Assembly: GCA_012719125.1 (NCBI GenBank)
Contig: JAAYAY010000322.1
Coordinates: forward strand, 58,368 to 122,367
Direction: 5' to 3'
Length of the DNA: 64,000 nucleotides
Source: Planctomycetaceae bacterium
Lineage (GTDB): Bacteria > Planctomycetota > Planctomycetia > Pirellulales > Thermoguttaceae
A program made the translations under genes and the position numbers. The notes under the pieces are model-generated. The model saw only the letters and a list, made by a program, of their open reading frames with translations, did no database searches and had not been told where the DNA came from. Within the stretch, counting starts at the first letter, position 1. Every line of letters begins with the position of its first letter. Shown here piece after piece: positions 27,701 through 35,859 of the stretch.

Positions 27701-28363
27701 GAGAGCTCTATCGAAGGCCTCGGCTACAGCCGGCAGGTTCACGGCTTCGACGAGGTGACCGCCTATTCGAGAGAGGGGGGCAACGACACGGCGACGTTCT
27801 ACGACACGCCGGGCGACGATACCTTCGTTGCGCGGCCGGGCGATGCGCGGCTTGAGGGCGACGGGTTCGTCGGGCAGGCATTCCGCTACGGCACCGTCCA
27901 CGCCTACGCCAACGCCGGCGGTACGAACACCGCGACCCTATTCGACTCGGCCGAAGTCGACGACTTCTATTCCGATCCTTCCGTCTCGGTGATATCGGGA
28001 CCCGGGTACTACGCTTGCGCGAACTCTTTCCAGTCGGTTCAAGCCTATTCCTCGGCGGGCGGGCGCGATACGGCTCGGTTCAGCGCCGGCGATTCCGATT
28101 CGGTCTTCGTGGGCAATCCCGCCTACAGCACCATGGAAGAGGCAGACGCCTCACGCCGTGCGGAAGCCTTCGCCGCCGTCTATGCGGAGGCCGGAACCGG
28201 AGTCGATACCGCGATCTTCCAGGGATCGGGTCGAGACGACGATCTGTTTGAGTCGGGCGATGACTGGAGCCGCTTGACCAACGATCCTCTCGGCATTCTC
28301 ATCGAGGCGCGGCAATTCGAAACCGTCACGGACCCGTCGCAAGAGGGCGGATCGGGCGAGTAG
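24779..28363 (+). CDS. LEPR-XLL-type exported giant protein with CAP, Calx-beta and nine C-terminal repeats
   Basis: 1194 residues from ATG 24779. The N-terminus RNLVVETLENRQLLSGDG is the LExRxLL(S) sorting motif of planctomycete surface proteins. A CAP/SCP domain follows (~20-215: LEHLNRMRIAPQAELD, AYAHTNLMVQY, GENVFAYMN, SHRDNMMASTFREVGISIV), then an SdrD-B-like segment (GVVWDDTNDNGWYDAGEGF), a cadherin-like stretch, a Calx-beta domain (~450-560, VTVDFATEDDSATAGSDY), a pre-peptidase-C-like domain and nine ~53-residue repeats. CAP domains occur in secreted proteins with varied roles; this one is probably a cell-surface or matrix protein. Acidic composition and Calx-beta suggest calcium binding. 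Confidence 0.85.
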   Translation: MKRIRRSRNLVVETLENRQLLSGDGLQGGGAFDPSALEQEMLEHLNRMRIAPQAELDILFTDASQAIARDPDARLAVTLYEDPSPQEIEADWSRLSSVQPLAWSTSLYDAAYAHTNLMVQYDSQSHLLPGELSLAQRLVAAGYEGSAVGENVFAYMNNVFHGHSAFSIDWGVPNRSHRDNMMASTFREVGISIVGDENEVSQVGPLLVTQDYGDGRNLENPYLLGVVWDDTNDNGWYDAGEGFSDVEFLIEGTGGTFTTTSMTAGGYQTLIPAGSYTITAYGGQLPSPMVVRDVSISNANVKVDFEYDPYQSQAPLVDLNGPAETGVDYQTTFYEGSPAIPVAAVDATVTDDDDEQIVSLTATITNMFDPGEYLSVDTTGTSIAADYDANSGVLTLSGAAAVGEYQQVLATLSYGNLAVGPDETPRVIEVEASDGTYLGPTAVATVGVVRTTLPELAIDDVQAEEHNDGSTTYQFTVSMSDTMIRTVTVDFATEDDSATAGSDYEAVTETLEFAPGQTVQTVSITLIDDEVREGTETFFGKLSNAVGATITKGVGTCTIADDDPLTKLGGVDFLGIRGLDLASMSAIYELTTTHEGILSVEASGDSESEITLTLYDQDWSPEAVLMVVSTGGIARFDLPNVAVGQTYILEVTGTAADADLLLGNVVQQTGKTVSVVGTSVDDVLQFTAGDSLQFEFNGLAYSYPWDEADTLTFGGGEGQDQAALTGSAGDDTARLFPLSGYLSGNGYLVSLTEIEAIQIASGGGNDMVQLYDSPGDETFSAGETGNGSMSGEGFVNSVSQFATILGYATGGGEDSAQLVGTENYDEFIGKPDISKLVSDGLYLRAKMFDHVSVIGNGGDWDFARIYGDKGVEHFVGRPNSGEMVGEGFHYQVDGFYSVHGYSRGKNNDDTAVLIDSPGNDTLVMNYEFAKIYGDGFFTRAKYFPTVEVDGTGEGFDWARLKDSAGDDVVVIDVAESSIEGLGYSRQVHGFDEVTAYSREGGNDTATFYDTPGDDTFVARPGDARLEGDGFVGQAFRYGTVHAYANAGGTNTATLFDSAEVDDFYSDPSVSVISGPGYYACANSFQSVQAYSSAGGRDTARFSAGDSDSVFVGNPAYSTMEEADASRRAEAFAAVYAEAGTGVDTAIFQGSGRDDDLFESGDDWSRLTNDPLGILIEARQFETVTDPSQEGGSGE
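27069..28240 (+). repeat. Nine protein repeats of ~53 residues encoded in tandem
   Basis: Each unit starts with a GxDTAxLxDSPGDDTF-like block, continues with a SxxxGxGF turn and ends with an aromatic segment (xVxAYSxxGG). Start blocks are GNDMVQLYDSPGDETF, GEDSAQLVGTENYDEF, DWDFARIYGDKGVEHF, NDDTAVLIDSPGNDTL, GFDWARLKDSAGDDVV, GNDTATFYDTPGDDTF, GTNTATLFDSAEVDDF, GRDTARFSAGDSDSVF and GVDTAIFQGSGRDDDL. The units diverge too far to be a recent DNA-level duplication. Confidence 0.75.
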
Positions 28364-28499
28364 CCGGCCCGTCGCCCCGTCAGGGACAAGCCACACGCTG
28401 AATTGACCGGGTCCGGCGACCGTGTTAGTCTGAACCGATCGCTCCGTACGATGAACGAATCGAGAGATCCCATTGGCCGCACCTTCCAGGAGAACGCAC

Positions 28500-29513
28500 T
28501 TGAAACGCTTCGTCTTCGTCGTTCCTCTCCTCGTCGCAGCATGGCTGGCCGGGTGTTCCCCGAGCGATACGCCGGATGCACGCAATGCGGCCCCTCAACC
28601 GGACGTTGCCGACGAGGTGGAACCTTCTCCGCAACCTGCTGAAGACAATGCGTCCGAAAAGGTGGCCTCCGCCGATGGTCCCGTGACCCCCGATCAGTTG
28701 CAGGCCGCCTTGAAGGAGAAGAACCCGAATTTCACCGGAACGACGGACACCCAACTGGGACAGCAGGGGATCGCCGTCGTCGTCCTCAATGACCCCGCGA
28801 TCGAGGATATTAGTCCCTTGGCCGGTCTGCCTCTGTATGCTCTTGATCTACACGATTGCCATATTGACAGTATCGACTCGCTCGAAGGGATGCGTCTGGC
28901 ACGAATCGACTTGAGCAACACCGCGGTCTCGGACCTTTCGATTCTCTCCGGCATGCCGCTCGAGCACGCCTACTTCAACAAGAGTCGCGTGACTGTAGCG
29001 CCGATTCTTTCCGCCGTCCCGGTGCAAATCGCTGATTTCAGCGACACTCCGCTCACGAACCTGGATGGACTCAAGGGCGCCACGATCGGCGAACTCTATT
29101 TGGTGAATACGAAAGTGAAAGACCTTGGGCCTTTGAGTGAAGCTCGCGTGCGCTCGATCTGGCTGAACAACGCGCCGGTGGAAGACTGTTCGCCGCTGGC
29201 CGAAAACCCCGTCGTCAGCGTGACGCTGGCGGGAACCAAGGTCTCCGATATCAGTTGCTTCAAAGGGCATCCGACCTTGCAGCGGTTGCACATCGCCGAG
29301 ACGGAGGTGACCGACCTGACCCCGCTGCAATGGATGGGCGGGCTGACGCGGTTGATCTTCACACCCAATCGCATCAAGACGGGCATCGAATACGCCCGGC
29401 GAATGCCGTCGATTCAGGAGATCGGTACGGCCTTCGGTACGCCCGGCGACGAAGGCAAGATGTTTCCCCCCGACGTCTTCTGGCAAATGTACGACGAAGG
29501 CAAGTTCAAGTAG
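28500..29513 (+). CDS. Lipoprotein with leucine-rich-repeat-like domain
   Basis: 337 residues. The TTG at 28500 is chosen because GGAG lies 7 bp upstream and it gives a clean lipoprotein signal KRFVFVVPLLVAAWLAGC with lipobox LAGC. An acidic, Pro-rich linker is followed by about eight ~22-residue LRR-like turns (IEDISPLAGLPLYALDLHDC; LARIDLSNTAVSDLSILSGM; VRSIWLNNAPVEDCSPLAEN). The protein is anchored in a membrane and probably binds another protein. No enzymatic motif is visible; the partner is unknown. Confidence 0.8.
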   Translation: MKRFVFVVPLLVAAWLAGCSPSDTPDARNAAPQPDVADEVEPSPQPAEDNASEKVASADGPVTPDQLQAALKEKNPNFTGTTDTQLGQQGIAVVVLNDPAIEDISPLAGLPLYALDLHDCHIDSIDSLEGMRLARIDLSNTAVSDLSILSGMPLEHAYFNKSRVTVAPILSAVPVQIADFSDTPLTNLDGLKGATIGELYLVNTKVKDLGPLSEARVRSIWLNNAPVEDCSPLAENPVVSVTLAGTKVSDISCFKGHPTLQRLHIAETEVTDLTPLQWMGGLTRLIFTPNRIKTGIEYARRMPSIQEIGTAFGTPGDEGKMFPPDVFWQMYDEGKFK

Positions 29514-29533
29514 CTGCCGTCTTCTTCAGCGGT

Positions 29534-30754
29534 TCACGACAAGACCGTCGCCGGCGAAGCGAAGGCCATCCCCTCAATCTCGACGAGCAGGTCCGGACGG
29601 CAGACGTCGCCGATGGCATAGATGGCCGGCAACTCGCCCAACCGTTTCTCACAAACCTCGCGCACGACGGCATAGTCTTCCTGGTTCTTGACGTACACGC
29701 GGACCAGGGCCAGATCGTGGAGGGTGGCGCCCAGACCAGGAACCCCGTGACGTGCCAGGTTGTCCCCGCTGATCAACGCCTCAATGTTGTCGAGCGTCTC
29801 GGCCGTCTGCTTGCCCGGATCGCCCACGTGCTGGGTCTCCGAATTGGTGATGCTCGCCGTTCCGGAGACGAAGATCGTTGCGGAATCCGGTCCGGCAATG
29901 GCCATGGCCCGAGCGAACTTGGGACTCTTCAAGCCGTACTCGCATCCGTAGTCAAAGGCCGAAGTCTGCCTCGGATTCTCGAGCGGCAGGATGGTGACTC
30001 CGTCCTTTTCCACCTTGATGCCGATACAACCCATGATGACGTTGCGCCCGTCCGTGCCGATGCCGGTGCTGGCGGGATAGACCGACCCGTTCAGACCGGG
30101 CGGCGTGAACGGGGTGAGAAATCGCATATCGCGGAAGAAGTCGGTCCGCGCTCGGTTCAACTCCTTGTAACGCTGCGTCTCGCCTTCGGGCCCCACGATG
30201 TCGCCCAGGTAGAGCCACGTGCGAACGATGTTCTCGAACGGCACGCCTTGATCGGCCAGTTGCCGCCGCATCCGATGGAAGGCGTCCAGCGTGCGATCGT
30301 ACACGGCCTGCGATTCGATCTCGGGAACGACGTTGGCGCAGTGAACCCAAGTGATTCCGTCGTGACTTGTGACGACGACCTGGTCGGTCACGCGCCGGAT
30401 CGACACGCCGCCCGTCTCCTTGCCGACCCCCAGCGCCTCGATGGCCAGCAGCTTCCCACTGCAGGGCGGTTGAGGAATGTAGGAAGTGGCGGGCAACTCG
30501 GCTCCATAAAACCCCTTGATGATTCGCCGGATATCCTCGAGTTGGTCGAGCTTGCGAAAGAAGACTGCCTGGTGAACAATGCTGCCGCGGGTGCCTTCCT
30601 CCTTCATCACCGCCTGAACCGTCTGGAGGGCATCTCGGGCTTCATCCTCCAAGGATCCCGTCTGCCTCGGGACGGCGGCAGCAAACACGTGTCGCGCTTG
30701 GTTCAGTTCGACCACGCTGTAGCCGATGCCTTCGCAGGACTTCTTCTGAATCAT
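29534..30754 (-). CDS. Rid-family (YjgF/UK114-like) two-domain protein
   Basis: 406 residues from ATG 30754, which has GAGGGA 5 bp upstream. Two divergent Rid-like halves are seen: the N-terminal ~120-240 segment (YDRTLDAFHRMRRQLADQG ... IVRTWLYLGDI) and a C-terminal copy (~250-400) with IFVSGTASITNSETQHVGD, TLDNIEALISGDNLARHG and LVRVYVKNQEDYAVV. The fold is that of enamine/imine deaminases and also of the FkbO/Hyg5 chorismatases, which have the same two-domain layout. I favour a Rid-fold hydrolase; chorismatase activity cannot be excluded from the sequence. Confidence 0.7.
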   Translation of the reverse strand: MIQKKSCEGIGYSVVELNQARHVFAAAVPRQTGSLEDEARDALQTVQAVMKEEGTRGSIVHQAVFFRKLDQLEDIRRIIKGFYGAELPATSYIPQPPCSGKLLAIEALGVGKETGGVSIRRVTDQVVVTSHDGITWVHCANVVPEIESQAVYDRTLDAFHRMRRQLADQGVPFENIVRTWLYLGDIVGPEGETQRYKELNRARTDFFRDMRFLTPFTPPGLNGSVYPASTGIGTDGRNVIMGCIGIKVEKDGVTILPLENPRQTSAFDYGCEYGLKSPKFARAMAIAGPDSATIFVSGTASITNSETQHVGDPGKQTAETLDNIEALISGDNLARHGVPGLGATLHDLALVRVYVKNQEDYAVVREVCEKRLGELPAIYAIGDVCRPDLLVEIEGMAFASPATVLS

Positions 30755-31291
30755 GTGTTCCCTCACGGGTCGGACGCGGATTTCACGGGGAGGTGGGAGT
30801 GAACCGACACACGCAGGAATGGACTGAGGAATGGGGAAACCGTCCGTGGTTCCGCTCGCTCCGAGGTGGGATCGTCCGACTCCGCGTCACCAGCTTTGTG
30901 CTCTGCCGCTCCGGGATACCGTGTCCCGGCGGGGCGCAGACTGAAACGCGCAGCCGTTCTCTGTCTATGCCTAATCTAAACTCGCCCAAATGCCTGCGTC
31001 AACCATAGAGGGGGCGCAAGCCAGATTGTGGCAGGTTTTTCTTGTTTTCCGGCAGAACAGGCTGGTTAACCTGCCCGTCAAAGCTTCCCGGACTTACCCC
31101 ATTGGCCTATGACGCTGGCAAAACCAGCCTCTCGGGGGTGTGTACAGAGAGACAGTATTCCATCCGAGCAGCAGAGCCCTTGAGAAACACAGGTGTACAG
31201 GCCTCGCAAGAAATGGGACGGCCCCTCGCATTGGCCGCACGAGGGGCCTCGATCCAATCCGCAGATTTTCGGCCCTAAGAACGTCCGGAAA
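30755..31291. other. Gene-free stretch with a hairpin downstream of rpsR
   Basis: No supported coding frame. GGCCCCTCG (31220-31228) and CGAGGGGCC (31240-31248) form a 9-bp stem with an 11-base loop, on the 3' side of rpsR, and are a plausible terminator for it although the T-run is weak. Confidence 0.5.
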
Positions 31292-31588
31292 TCACTCGCC
31301 GACGTAGGGCAGCAAGGCCATGAAACGTGCCCGCTTGATCGCCAAGGTCACGGCATGCTGACTGACGGCCGTGCAGCCGCTCTTACGACGACCGATGATC
31401 TTGCCCTGCCGATTGGTGAGCTTCTTGAGCAAGTCCAAGTCCTTGTAGTCAACATACATAGGACGAGGTCGCTTTCCATCGACGAAGATCGGGTCCTTCT
31501 TCTTTCCGCGAGTCTTAGTGGTTGCCCGACGTCGACTAGGACGGCGAGTGCCGCGTACGCCACGACCTGGAGGTCCTGCCTTGGCCAT
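31292..31588 (-). CDS. rpsR: 30S ribosomal protein bS18
   Basis: 98 residues. The C-terminal two thirds match bS18 closely: [39 protein letters not shown] and [16 protein letters not shown] basic Arg/Lys/Gly-rich N-terminal extension ([20 protein letters not shown]) is longer than in E. coli. It binds 16S rRNA in the platform next to bS6. In most bacteria it is in an operon with rpsF; here rpsF is not adjacent and the gene is divergent from the sulfatase. Confidence 0.95.
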   Translation of the reverse strand: MAKAGPPGRGVRGTRRPSRRRATTKTRGKKKDPIFVDGKRPRPMYVDYKDLDLLKKLTNRQGKIIGRRKSGCTAVSQHAVTLAIKRARFMALLPYVGE

Positions 31589-31809
31589 AATCCTTGCTAC
31601 CTGATTGCGAGTCCGAAAAACCTGTTGAATTCCCGGGCGGGTAGGCCGCCACCGGATCGGAAACCCTTGAGTTTACTAAACATCGGCGAGAATACAAGGC
31701 GTGGTGACTGTTTCGCCAATTCCTTGGGCTCAGCCACTCGCCGGCGGGCTGAAATGCCGGTAAACTGGGTGGAAAATCAGCCAGAACTACCACTCCGGAG
31801 GGATTCAAG

Positions 31810-33300
31810 ATGCGATTCCGCCCCGCTCCCCTACTGGCAAGACTCGTGATCCTGACTTGGGCAGGCACGCTGTTGACGTCGGAGGCCGTCCGTGGCGAAC
31901 CGGCGCCGAGAAACGTGGTGTTTGTGCTCAGCGACGATCACCGCTACGACTTCATGGGCTTCATGCCGGAATCGCCGGAATTCCTCGAAACCCCCGCGAT
32001 GGACCGCATGGCCAGGGAGGGCGCCCATCTCGCGAATGCGTTTGTCAGCACCTCGCTCTGTTCGCCGAGTCGGGCATCCATCCTGACGGGGCAGTACATG
32101 CACCATCATCGCGTGGTCGACAACCAGCGCCCTGTCCCGGCAGGTACGACGTTCTTTCCCCAGTACCTGCAGCAAGCCGGATATGCCACGGCCTTTTTTG
32201 GGAAGTGGCACATGGGCCATGAGAACGATGATCCTCGTCCCGGCTTCGGGCACTGGGTGAGCTTTCCGGGCCAAGGAACCTACTTCGATCCGATGCTGAA
32301 CATCAACGGAAAGAGAGAGCAGTTCAAAGGCTATACGACCGACATTCTCACGGATCAGGCCTTGCGCTGGCTCCGCGAACTCCGAGAACCGGCCAAACCG
32401 TTCTTCCTCTATCTTGGTTTCAAAGCCGTTCACTATCCGTTCCAACCGGCGCCGCGCCACGATCAGCGCTATGCCGACAAGCCGATTGTCTATCCGGAGA
32501 CAATGGCCAACACAGAGCAGAATTATCAGACGCAACCCCGCTGGGTTCGAGAACGCCGCTACAGTATCCATGGAATCGATCACATGGAAACCGGGGCCTT
32601 TGATCAGGATCCCGTTCCGGATTTCGACGAACTCTATCGCAACTATGCAGAGACCGTGCATGGTTTGGACGAGAACCTCGGTCGCCTGCTGGCCTATCTG
32701 GACGAGAGCGGGCTGAGCCGAAACACGCTGGTGATCTATATGGGAGACAACGGTTTCGAGCTTGGCGAGCACGGTTTCTACGACAAGCGAGACGCCTTTG
32801 AGGAATCGATCCGTGTTCCCATGCTGGCCTACGCCCCCGGAATGATCCGGCCAGGCACCAAGGTGACCGAGATGGTCCAGAACATCGACGTGGCGGCCAC
32901 CGTGATGGAGGCATGCGGGGTCCCGACGCCCAACGCCGCAAAGATGGACGGCCGGTCTTTTCTGCCGCTGTTGCAGGGCAGAACGGTCCCCTGGCGCGAC
33001 CATCTCCTTTACGAGTATCACTGGGAGTGGAATTTTCCGGCAACACCTACCACGCTGGCAATCCGGACGGACCGTTACAAGTATGTCTTCTACCACGGGG
33101 TCTGGGACGACAACGGATTCTACGACCTGGAAACTGACCCGCTCGAACGTCATAACCTGATTCGTGTCCCCGCCTACCGCGATCAGATTGAGGCCATGCA
33201 GAAACAGTTATTCGACGAGTTGGAGGCGTCGGGGGGGTTGATCCTACCGATCCGCCCACCTGCGGGCGAACGGCTTGACCAGAGGAAGCTGCGCCGATAG
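31810..33300 (+). CDS. Sulfatase (type I, formylglycine-dependent)
   Basis: 496 residues with a Sec signal (LLARLVILTWAGTLLTSEAVRG). The sulfatase signature C84-S-P-S-R (CSPSRASILTGQYMHHH) supplies the cysteine converted to formylglycine; the N-terminal metal site is VLSDDHRYD, the GKWHMGHEND region supplies Lys and His, and YMGDNGFELGEHGFYDKR the second metal site. Ribosome site GGAGG 8 bp before ATG. It hydrolyses sulfate esters, probably of algal or animal polysaccharide, in the periplasm. No formylglycine-generating enzyme or anaerobic maturase is beside it. The LuxR-type HTH follows 110 bp later. Confidence 0.95.
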   Translation: MRFRPAPLLARLVILTWAGTLLTSEAVRGEPAPRNVVFVLSDDHRYDFMGFMPESPEFLETPAMDRMAREGAHLANAFVSTSLCSPSRASILTGQYMHHHRVVDNQRPVPAGTTFFPQYLQQAGYATAFFGKWHMGHENDDPRPGFGHWVSFPGQGTYFDPMLNINGKREQFKGYTTDILTDQALRWLRELREPAKPFFLYLGFKAVHYPFQPAPRHDQRYADKPIVYPETMANTEQNYQTQPRWVRERRYSIHGIDHMETGAFDQDPVPDFDELYRNYAETVHGLDENLGRLLAYLDESGLSRNTLVIYMGDNGFELGEHGFYDKRDAFEESIRVPMLAYAPGMIRPGTKVTEMVQNIDVAATVMEACGVPTPNAAKMDGRSFLPLLQGRTVPWRDHLLYEYHWEWNFPATPTTLAIRTDRYKYVFYHGVWDDNGFYDLETDPLERHNLIRVPAYRDQIEAMQKQLFDELEASGGLILPIRPPAGERLDQRKLRR

Positions 33301-33410
33301 ACGCGCCGACGCCGATTTTGTCCGGGTTTGTTTTTGGAATCCGCGCGTTTATCGAGTATGATTTACCGTTGGCACTTCCCCATTGATTTTTGCCTCTGGG
33401 GGTAATCTCT

Positions 33411-33674
33411 ATGGCATCCGCACTCACACCTAGGGAAAAGGAAGTCGTTCGTTTGGCCAGCCTCGGTTGCACGGTGCACGAATCTGCCAAGATTCTGGAT
33501 TTGGCGCCGAGCACCGTCGACAATCACAAAGCCCGCGCCATGGCCAAGCTCGGCACGGACAAGGCGGCCCTGTTGACTCGCTTGGCAATCAAGCTCAAAG
33601 TCAGCAGCCTGGCCGACAAGCTGACCGCCGCGGAGAAACGTCGTAGCGGCCGCAAAGACGACGGCTGGAACTGA
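33411..33674 (+). CDS. Stand-alone LuxR/GerE-type HTH protein
   Basis: 87 residues from ATG 33411. The whole protein is a GerE helix-turn-helix (LTPREKEVVRLASLGCTVHE, AKILDLAPSTVDNHKARAMA) with a basic tail (AAEKRRSGRKDD). No receiver or autoinducer domain is present, so it would act by itself or as a partner to another factor. It follows the sulfatase gene by 110 bp on the same strand and could regulate it or be independent. GGGGG is upstream of the start at a long distance. Confidence 0.85.
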   Translation: MASALTPREKEVVRLASLGCTVHESAKILDLAPSTVDNHKARAMAKLGTDKAALLTRLAIKLKVSSLADKLTAAEKRRSGRKDDGWN

Positions 33675-34002
33675 CGCCGCTCGGAGCTGCCCTTCGTTTT
33701 TCCGCCTCCAGCCCGGCCCGCGAAACGCCCGGCTCGATAGCGAGGACTCTTGCCGTCAGGCCCGAAGGAATGCCGCGTCCCGAACTGAAGCTCCCCAGCC
33801 GGCACAACGCGTACTCCTGCACCGTTGCAGGGTCGCATTGTGTGCGGACCACTGGAACACCGAAGAGCCCGGCCTGACCTGGACGGGCTTGTCAACCGGC
33901 CCCTTTCACGATAACCTGAGGCTTAGCGGCGACCGTACCACCTTCCCTCGCACTTGCCGTGTCCCGGGAATGCGGTCGTCTGGCCTCGCGCCGCCGAGGC
34001 CC
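33675..34002. other. Gene-free stretch before tRNA-Ser
   Basis: About 330 bp with no supported gene; it must hold the tRNA promoter, but I cannot single out its boxes. Confidence 0.4.
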
Positions 34003-34091
34003 GGAGAGGTGGCAGAGTGGTCTAATGCGCGGGTTTGCTAAACCCGTGAGCCTGTAACTGGGCTCCGCAGGTTCGAATCCTGTCCTCTCCG
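34003..34091 (+). tRNA. tRNA-Ser (anticodon GCT)
   Basis: 89 nt with a 7-bp acceptor stem (GGAGAGG with CCTCTCC) and discriminator G; the anticodon stem CGGGT/ACCCG holds loop TTGCTAA, anticodon GCT at 34037-34039. A long variable arm and a T-loop TTCGAAT are typical of a type II tRNA for serine. CCA is not encoded. Confidence 0.96.
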
Positions 34092-34101
34092 TTCATGGTT
34101 T

Positions 34102-34159
34102 CTGCTGGTCTTGACGAGACCAGCAGGAGCCCGCATAAGCCCTTGCAACGCAAGGGCTT
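34102..34159 (+). terminator. Two hairpins after tRNA-Ser
   Basis: First hairpin 34102-34126 (CTGCTGGTCT with AGACCAGCAG, 5-base loop). Second 34137-34159 (AAGCCCTTGC with GCAAGGGCTT, loop AAC), followed by CTTCTG. Likely transcription end of the tRNA; the T-tract is poor. Confidence 0.6.
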
Positions 34160-34299
34160 CTTCTGTTGAGGCCTACTGCGAGCTGCCATACTGGATCGCT
34201 GCACCTTGCCTTGTGCTAGGGTTGTCGCGCGATTTCGGTTGAGGTTGCGTAGCGATTCGGGACAGTTCATTCGACTGCCTTGGACCGTGGTTGTCGGAC

Positions 34300-34800
34300 A
34301 TGAGAGTCGGGAATATCCACGAACGCACGCTGGATGCTCCTCCCAAGAAGGTCGCGCCGTTGATTGACGGCCTGGCTTCCGCAAACGATCACCTTTGGCC
34401 CGTCGACCGATGGCCGGCGATGCAGTTGGATCTCCCGTTAGCCGTTGGCGCTACGGGCGGACATGGGCCGATTCGGTATTCCGTCGAATCGTACACGCCG
34501 GGGCACAGCATTCAATTTCGCTTTACGGAGCCGAAGGGGTTCGTCGGCGTCCACCGCTTTGAGATTGAGCCGACGGCTGACGGAAAGGCGACTCTTCGGC
34601 ACGTCATTGAGATGCAGGCAGCCGGATTGGCCTGGCTTGCCTGGGCGATCGCCATACGCCCGCTGCACGACGCGCTGCTGGAGGATGCGTTGGACCGTGC
34701 CGAGTTCTTCGTCGGCAAGCAGTTGCCCAAGCGAGAGTGGTCAGCCTGGGTGAAGCTCGTCCGAGGGATTATGCGACGGCGAAGAAACCGGAACGCATAG
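34300..34800 (+). CDS. SRPBCC-like (polyketide cyclase/START fold) hypothetical protein
   Basis: 166 residues from ATG 34300. Pattern: an N-terminal strand-helix (GNIHERTLDAPPKKVAPLID), central strands (GPIRYSVESYTPGHSIQFRF, GFVGVHRFEIEPTADGKATL) and a long C-terminal helix (LAWAIAIRPLHDALLEDALD), the order of an SRPBCC/START ligand-binding fold. A basic tail follows. Ligand and role are unknown. It lies between tRNA-Ser and the displaced tRNA-Val end, so it marks the chromosome side of the integration site. Confidence 0.65.
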   Translation: MRVGNIHERTLDAPPKKVAPLIDGLASANDHLWPVDRWPAMQLDLPLAVGATGGHGPIRYSVESYTPGHSIQFRFTEPKGFVGVHRFEIEPTADGKATLRHVIEMQAAGLAWLAWAIAIRPLHDALLEDALDRAEFFVGKQLPKREWSAWVKLVRGIMRRRRNRNA

Positions 34801-34905
34801 CGATCGCTCAGGTTCTTCCTCGCAAGCGTACGAGCCCCACCGGATATGTGCCGGCCGTCCGGAATGACGAGAACATGGTCGTCGAGGGGACGAAGAGAGC
34901 AAGGT

Positions 34906-34951
34906 CAAGTGGGCGATACTGGACTTGAACCAGTGACCTCCGCAATGTGAG
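34906..34951 (-). other. att core, displaced 3' half of tRNA-Val
   Basis: It matches 45830-45875 except at 34920 and 34932. It runs from the anticodon loop to 5 bp beyond the tRNA 3' end. Read as tRNA it restores a T51-A63 pair in the T-stem, so it probably is the original chromosomal 3' end displaced when the element integrated. Confidence 0.85.
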
Positions 34952-35289
34952 CCAAATTATGGACAGCTCACCCTAAGCCGCGTGAAACACCCGAAACCGT
35001 TGGCTTTCCCTCGTATTTTACAGGCCCAAACGGCAATTGCAAGCCTTCTCACGTTTTCTTGCCGCTTGGTGTGTTTTGCGGGTATCCAGACTGCCAAAAG
35101 GGTACAAAAGGGTACAAAAGGGTATGGCGCATAAAACCCCGCCGGATAGTGGCGCCCGCTCAGAATCAACGAGAATGCCCCTAGAATGCGTCGGGACGGC
35201 TGGACGGGTGCGAAGTCGTGTCGATCGTCGATCGCTTGCTACGCGAAGCGTCCGGGGGCCGTTCTCGGCAGCGCCGCACTTTGCGCCGC
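34952..35289. other. Gene-free left end of the tRNA-Val element
   Basis: No supported gene. It holds the three tandem AAAAGGGTAC copies listed separately; otherwise nothing is seen. Confidence 0.5.
35096..35125 (+). repeat. Three tandem AAAAGGGTAC repeats (candidate integrase or Xis arm sites)
   Basis: Copies at 35096-35105, 35106-35115 and 35116-35125 (the third ends in T), one per helical turn, 145 bp inside the left att core. The same 9-mer occurs as an inverted pair near the right end, and both ends share the 12-mer GCCAAAAGGGTA. Confidence 0.8.
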
Positions 35290-35535
35290 TCACAGCGCCG
35301 TGTCACGCGAGAACACGCCCAGCGCCAACTCCGAGACGATCGGGATGGCGCACGGCGCCGGATCGTGACCTACCATCGGCCGCGGGTATGACTTCAAGAT
35401 CGCGGCGCACATATCGCGTATCTGCCTCTCGTCGGGATCTCGCCCATGTGGGATGCCGCTGTCGTCGACCAGAACCGGGCCGGTGTGGACCTCGTGAAAT
35501 GCCGCATCGGCCAGGTAGGCCGCCTGCTCGTCCAT
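35290..35535 (-). CDS. Small hypothetical protein (81 aa)
   Basis: From ATG 35535, with GCGAGGTG as ribosome site 4 bp upstream; the longer frame to 35709 is not supported. Sequence is acidic (MDEQAAYLADAAFHEVHTGP; DPDERQIRDMCAAILKSY) without recognised motif. It is inside the tRNA-Val element. Function unknown. Confidence 0.45.
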   Translation of the reverse strand: MDEQAAYLADAAFHEVHTGPVLVDDSGIPHGRDPDERQIRDMCAAILKSYPRPMVGHDPAPCAIPIVSELALGVFSRDTAL

Positions 35536-35859
35536 CCGTGCACCTCGCGAAAGAGAATCGGCCGACGGTGGGACGGTGCCGAAAGCACAATGTACTCGGT
35601 ACCCCGCCGGCCGATCTCGGAAAGCAATCAAAAGCCAATTAGATATCCCCTGGGTCCCCTCGGTCCCTTCGAACGGTTTCGTGCCTCGGCCGGGAACGCC
35701 CGGGACCAAGGCGAGATCCCTTTCGAATACCCCTGTGAAGGCCGGCCCGCTAGAAGAGCCTCCACGGATGAGATCCTGGAATGATCAGCCAGCCAACGTC
35801 AGCACCCGAACCCGGTCCGGCGGGATCACCAACATCAGCGCTCACCCGTTGTACCACGC

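Noticed and set aside
34906..34951. Second complete tRNA-Val gene
   Set aside because: Only the 3' half is present; the D-arm and the acceptor 5' strand are missing.
35096..35125. CRISPR or VNTR array
   Set aside because: Three adjacent 10-bp units without spacers and no cas genes; placement near the att core fits arm sites better.
35018..35293. 91-codon minus-strand frame through the AAAAGGGTA repeats
   Set aside because: The frame exists only because of the repeats (reading PFCTLLYPFG) and has no ribosome site.
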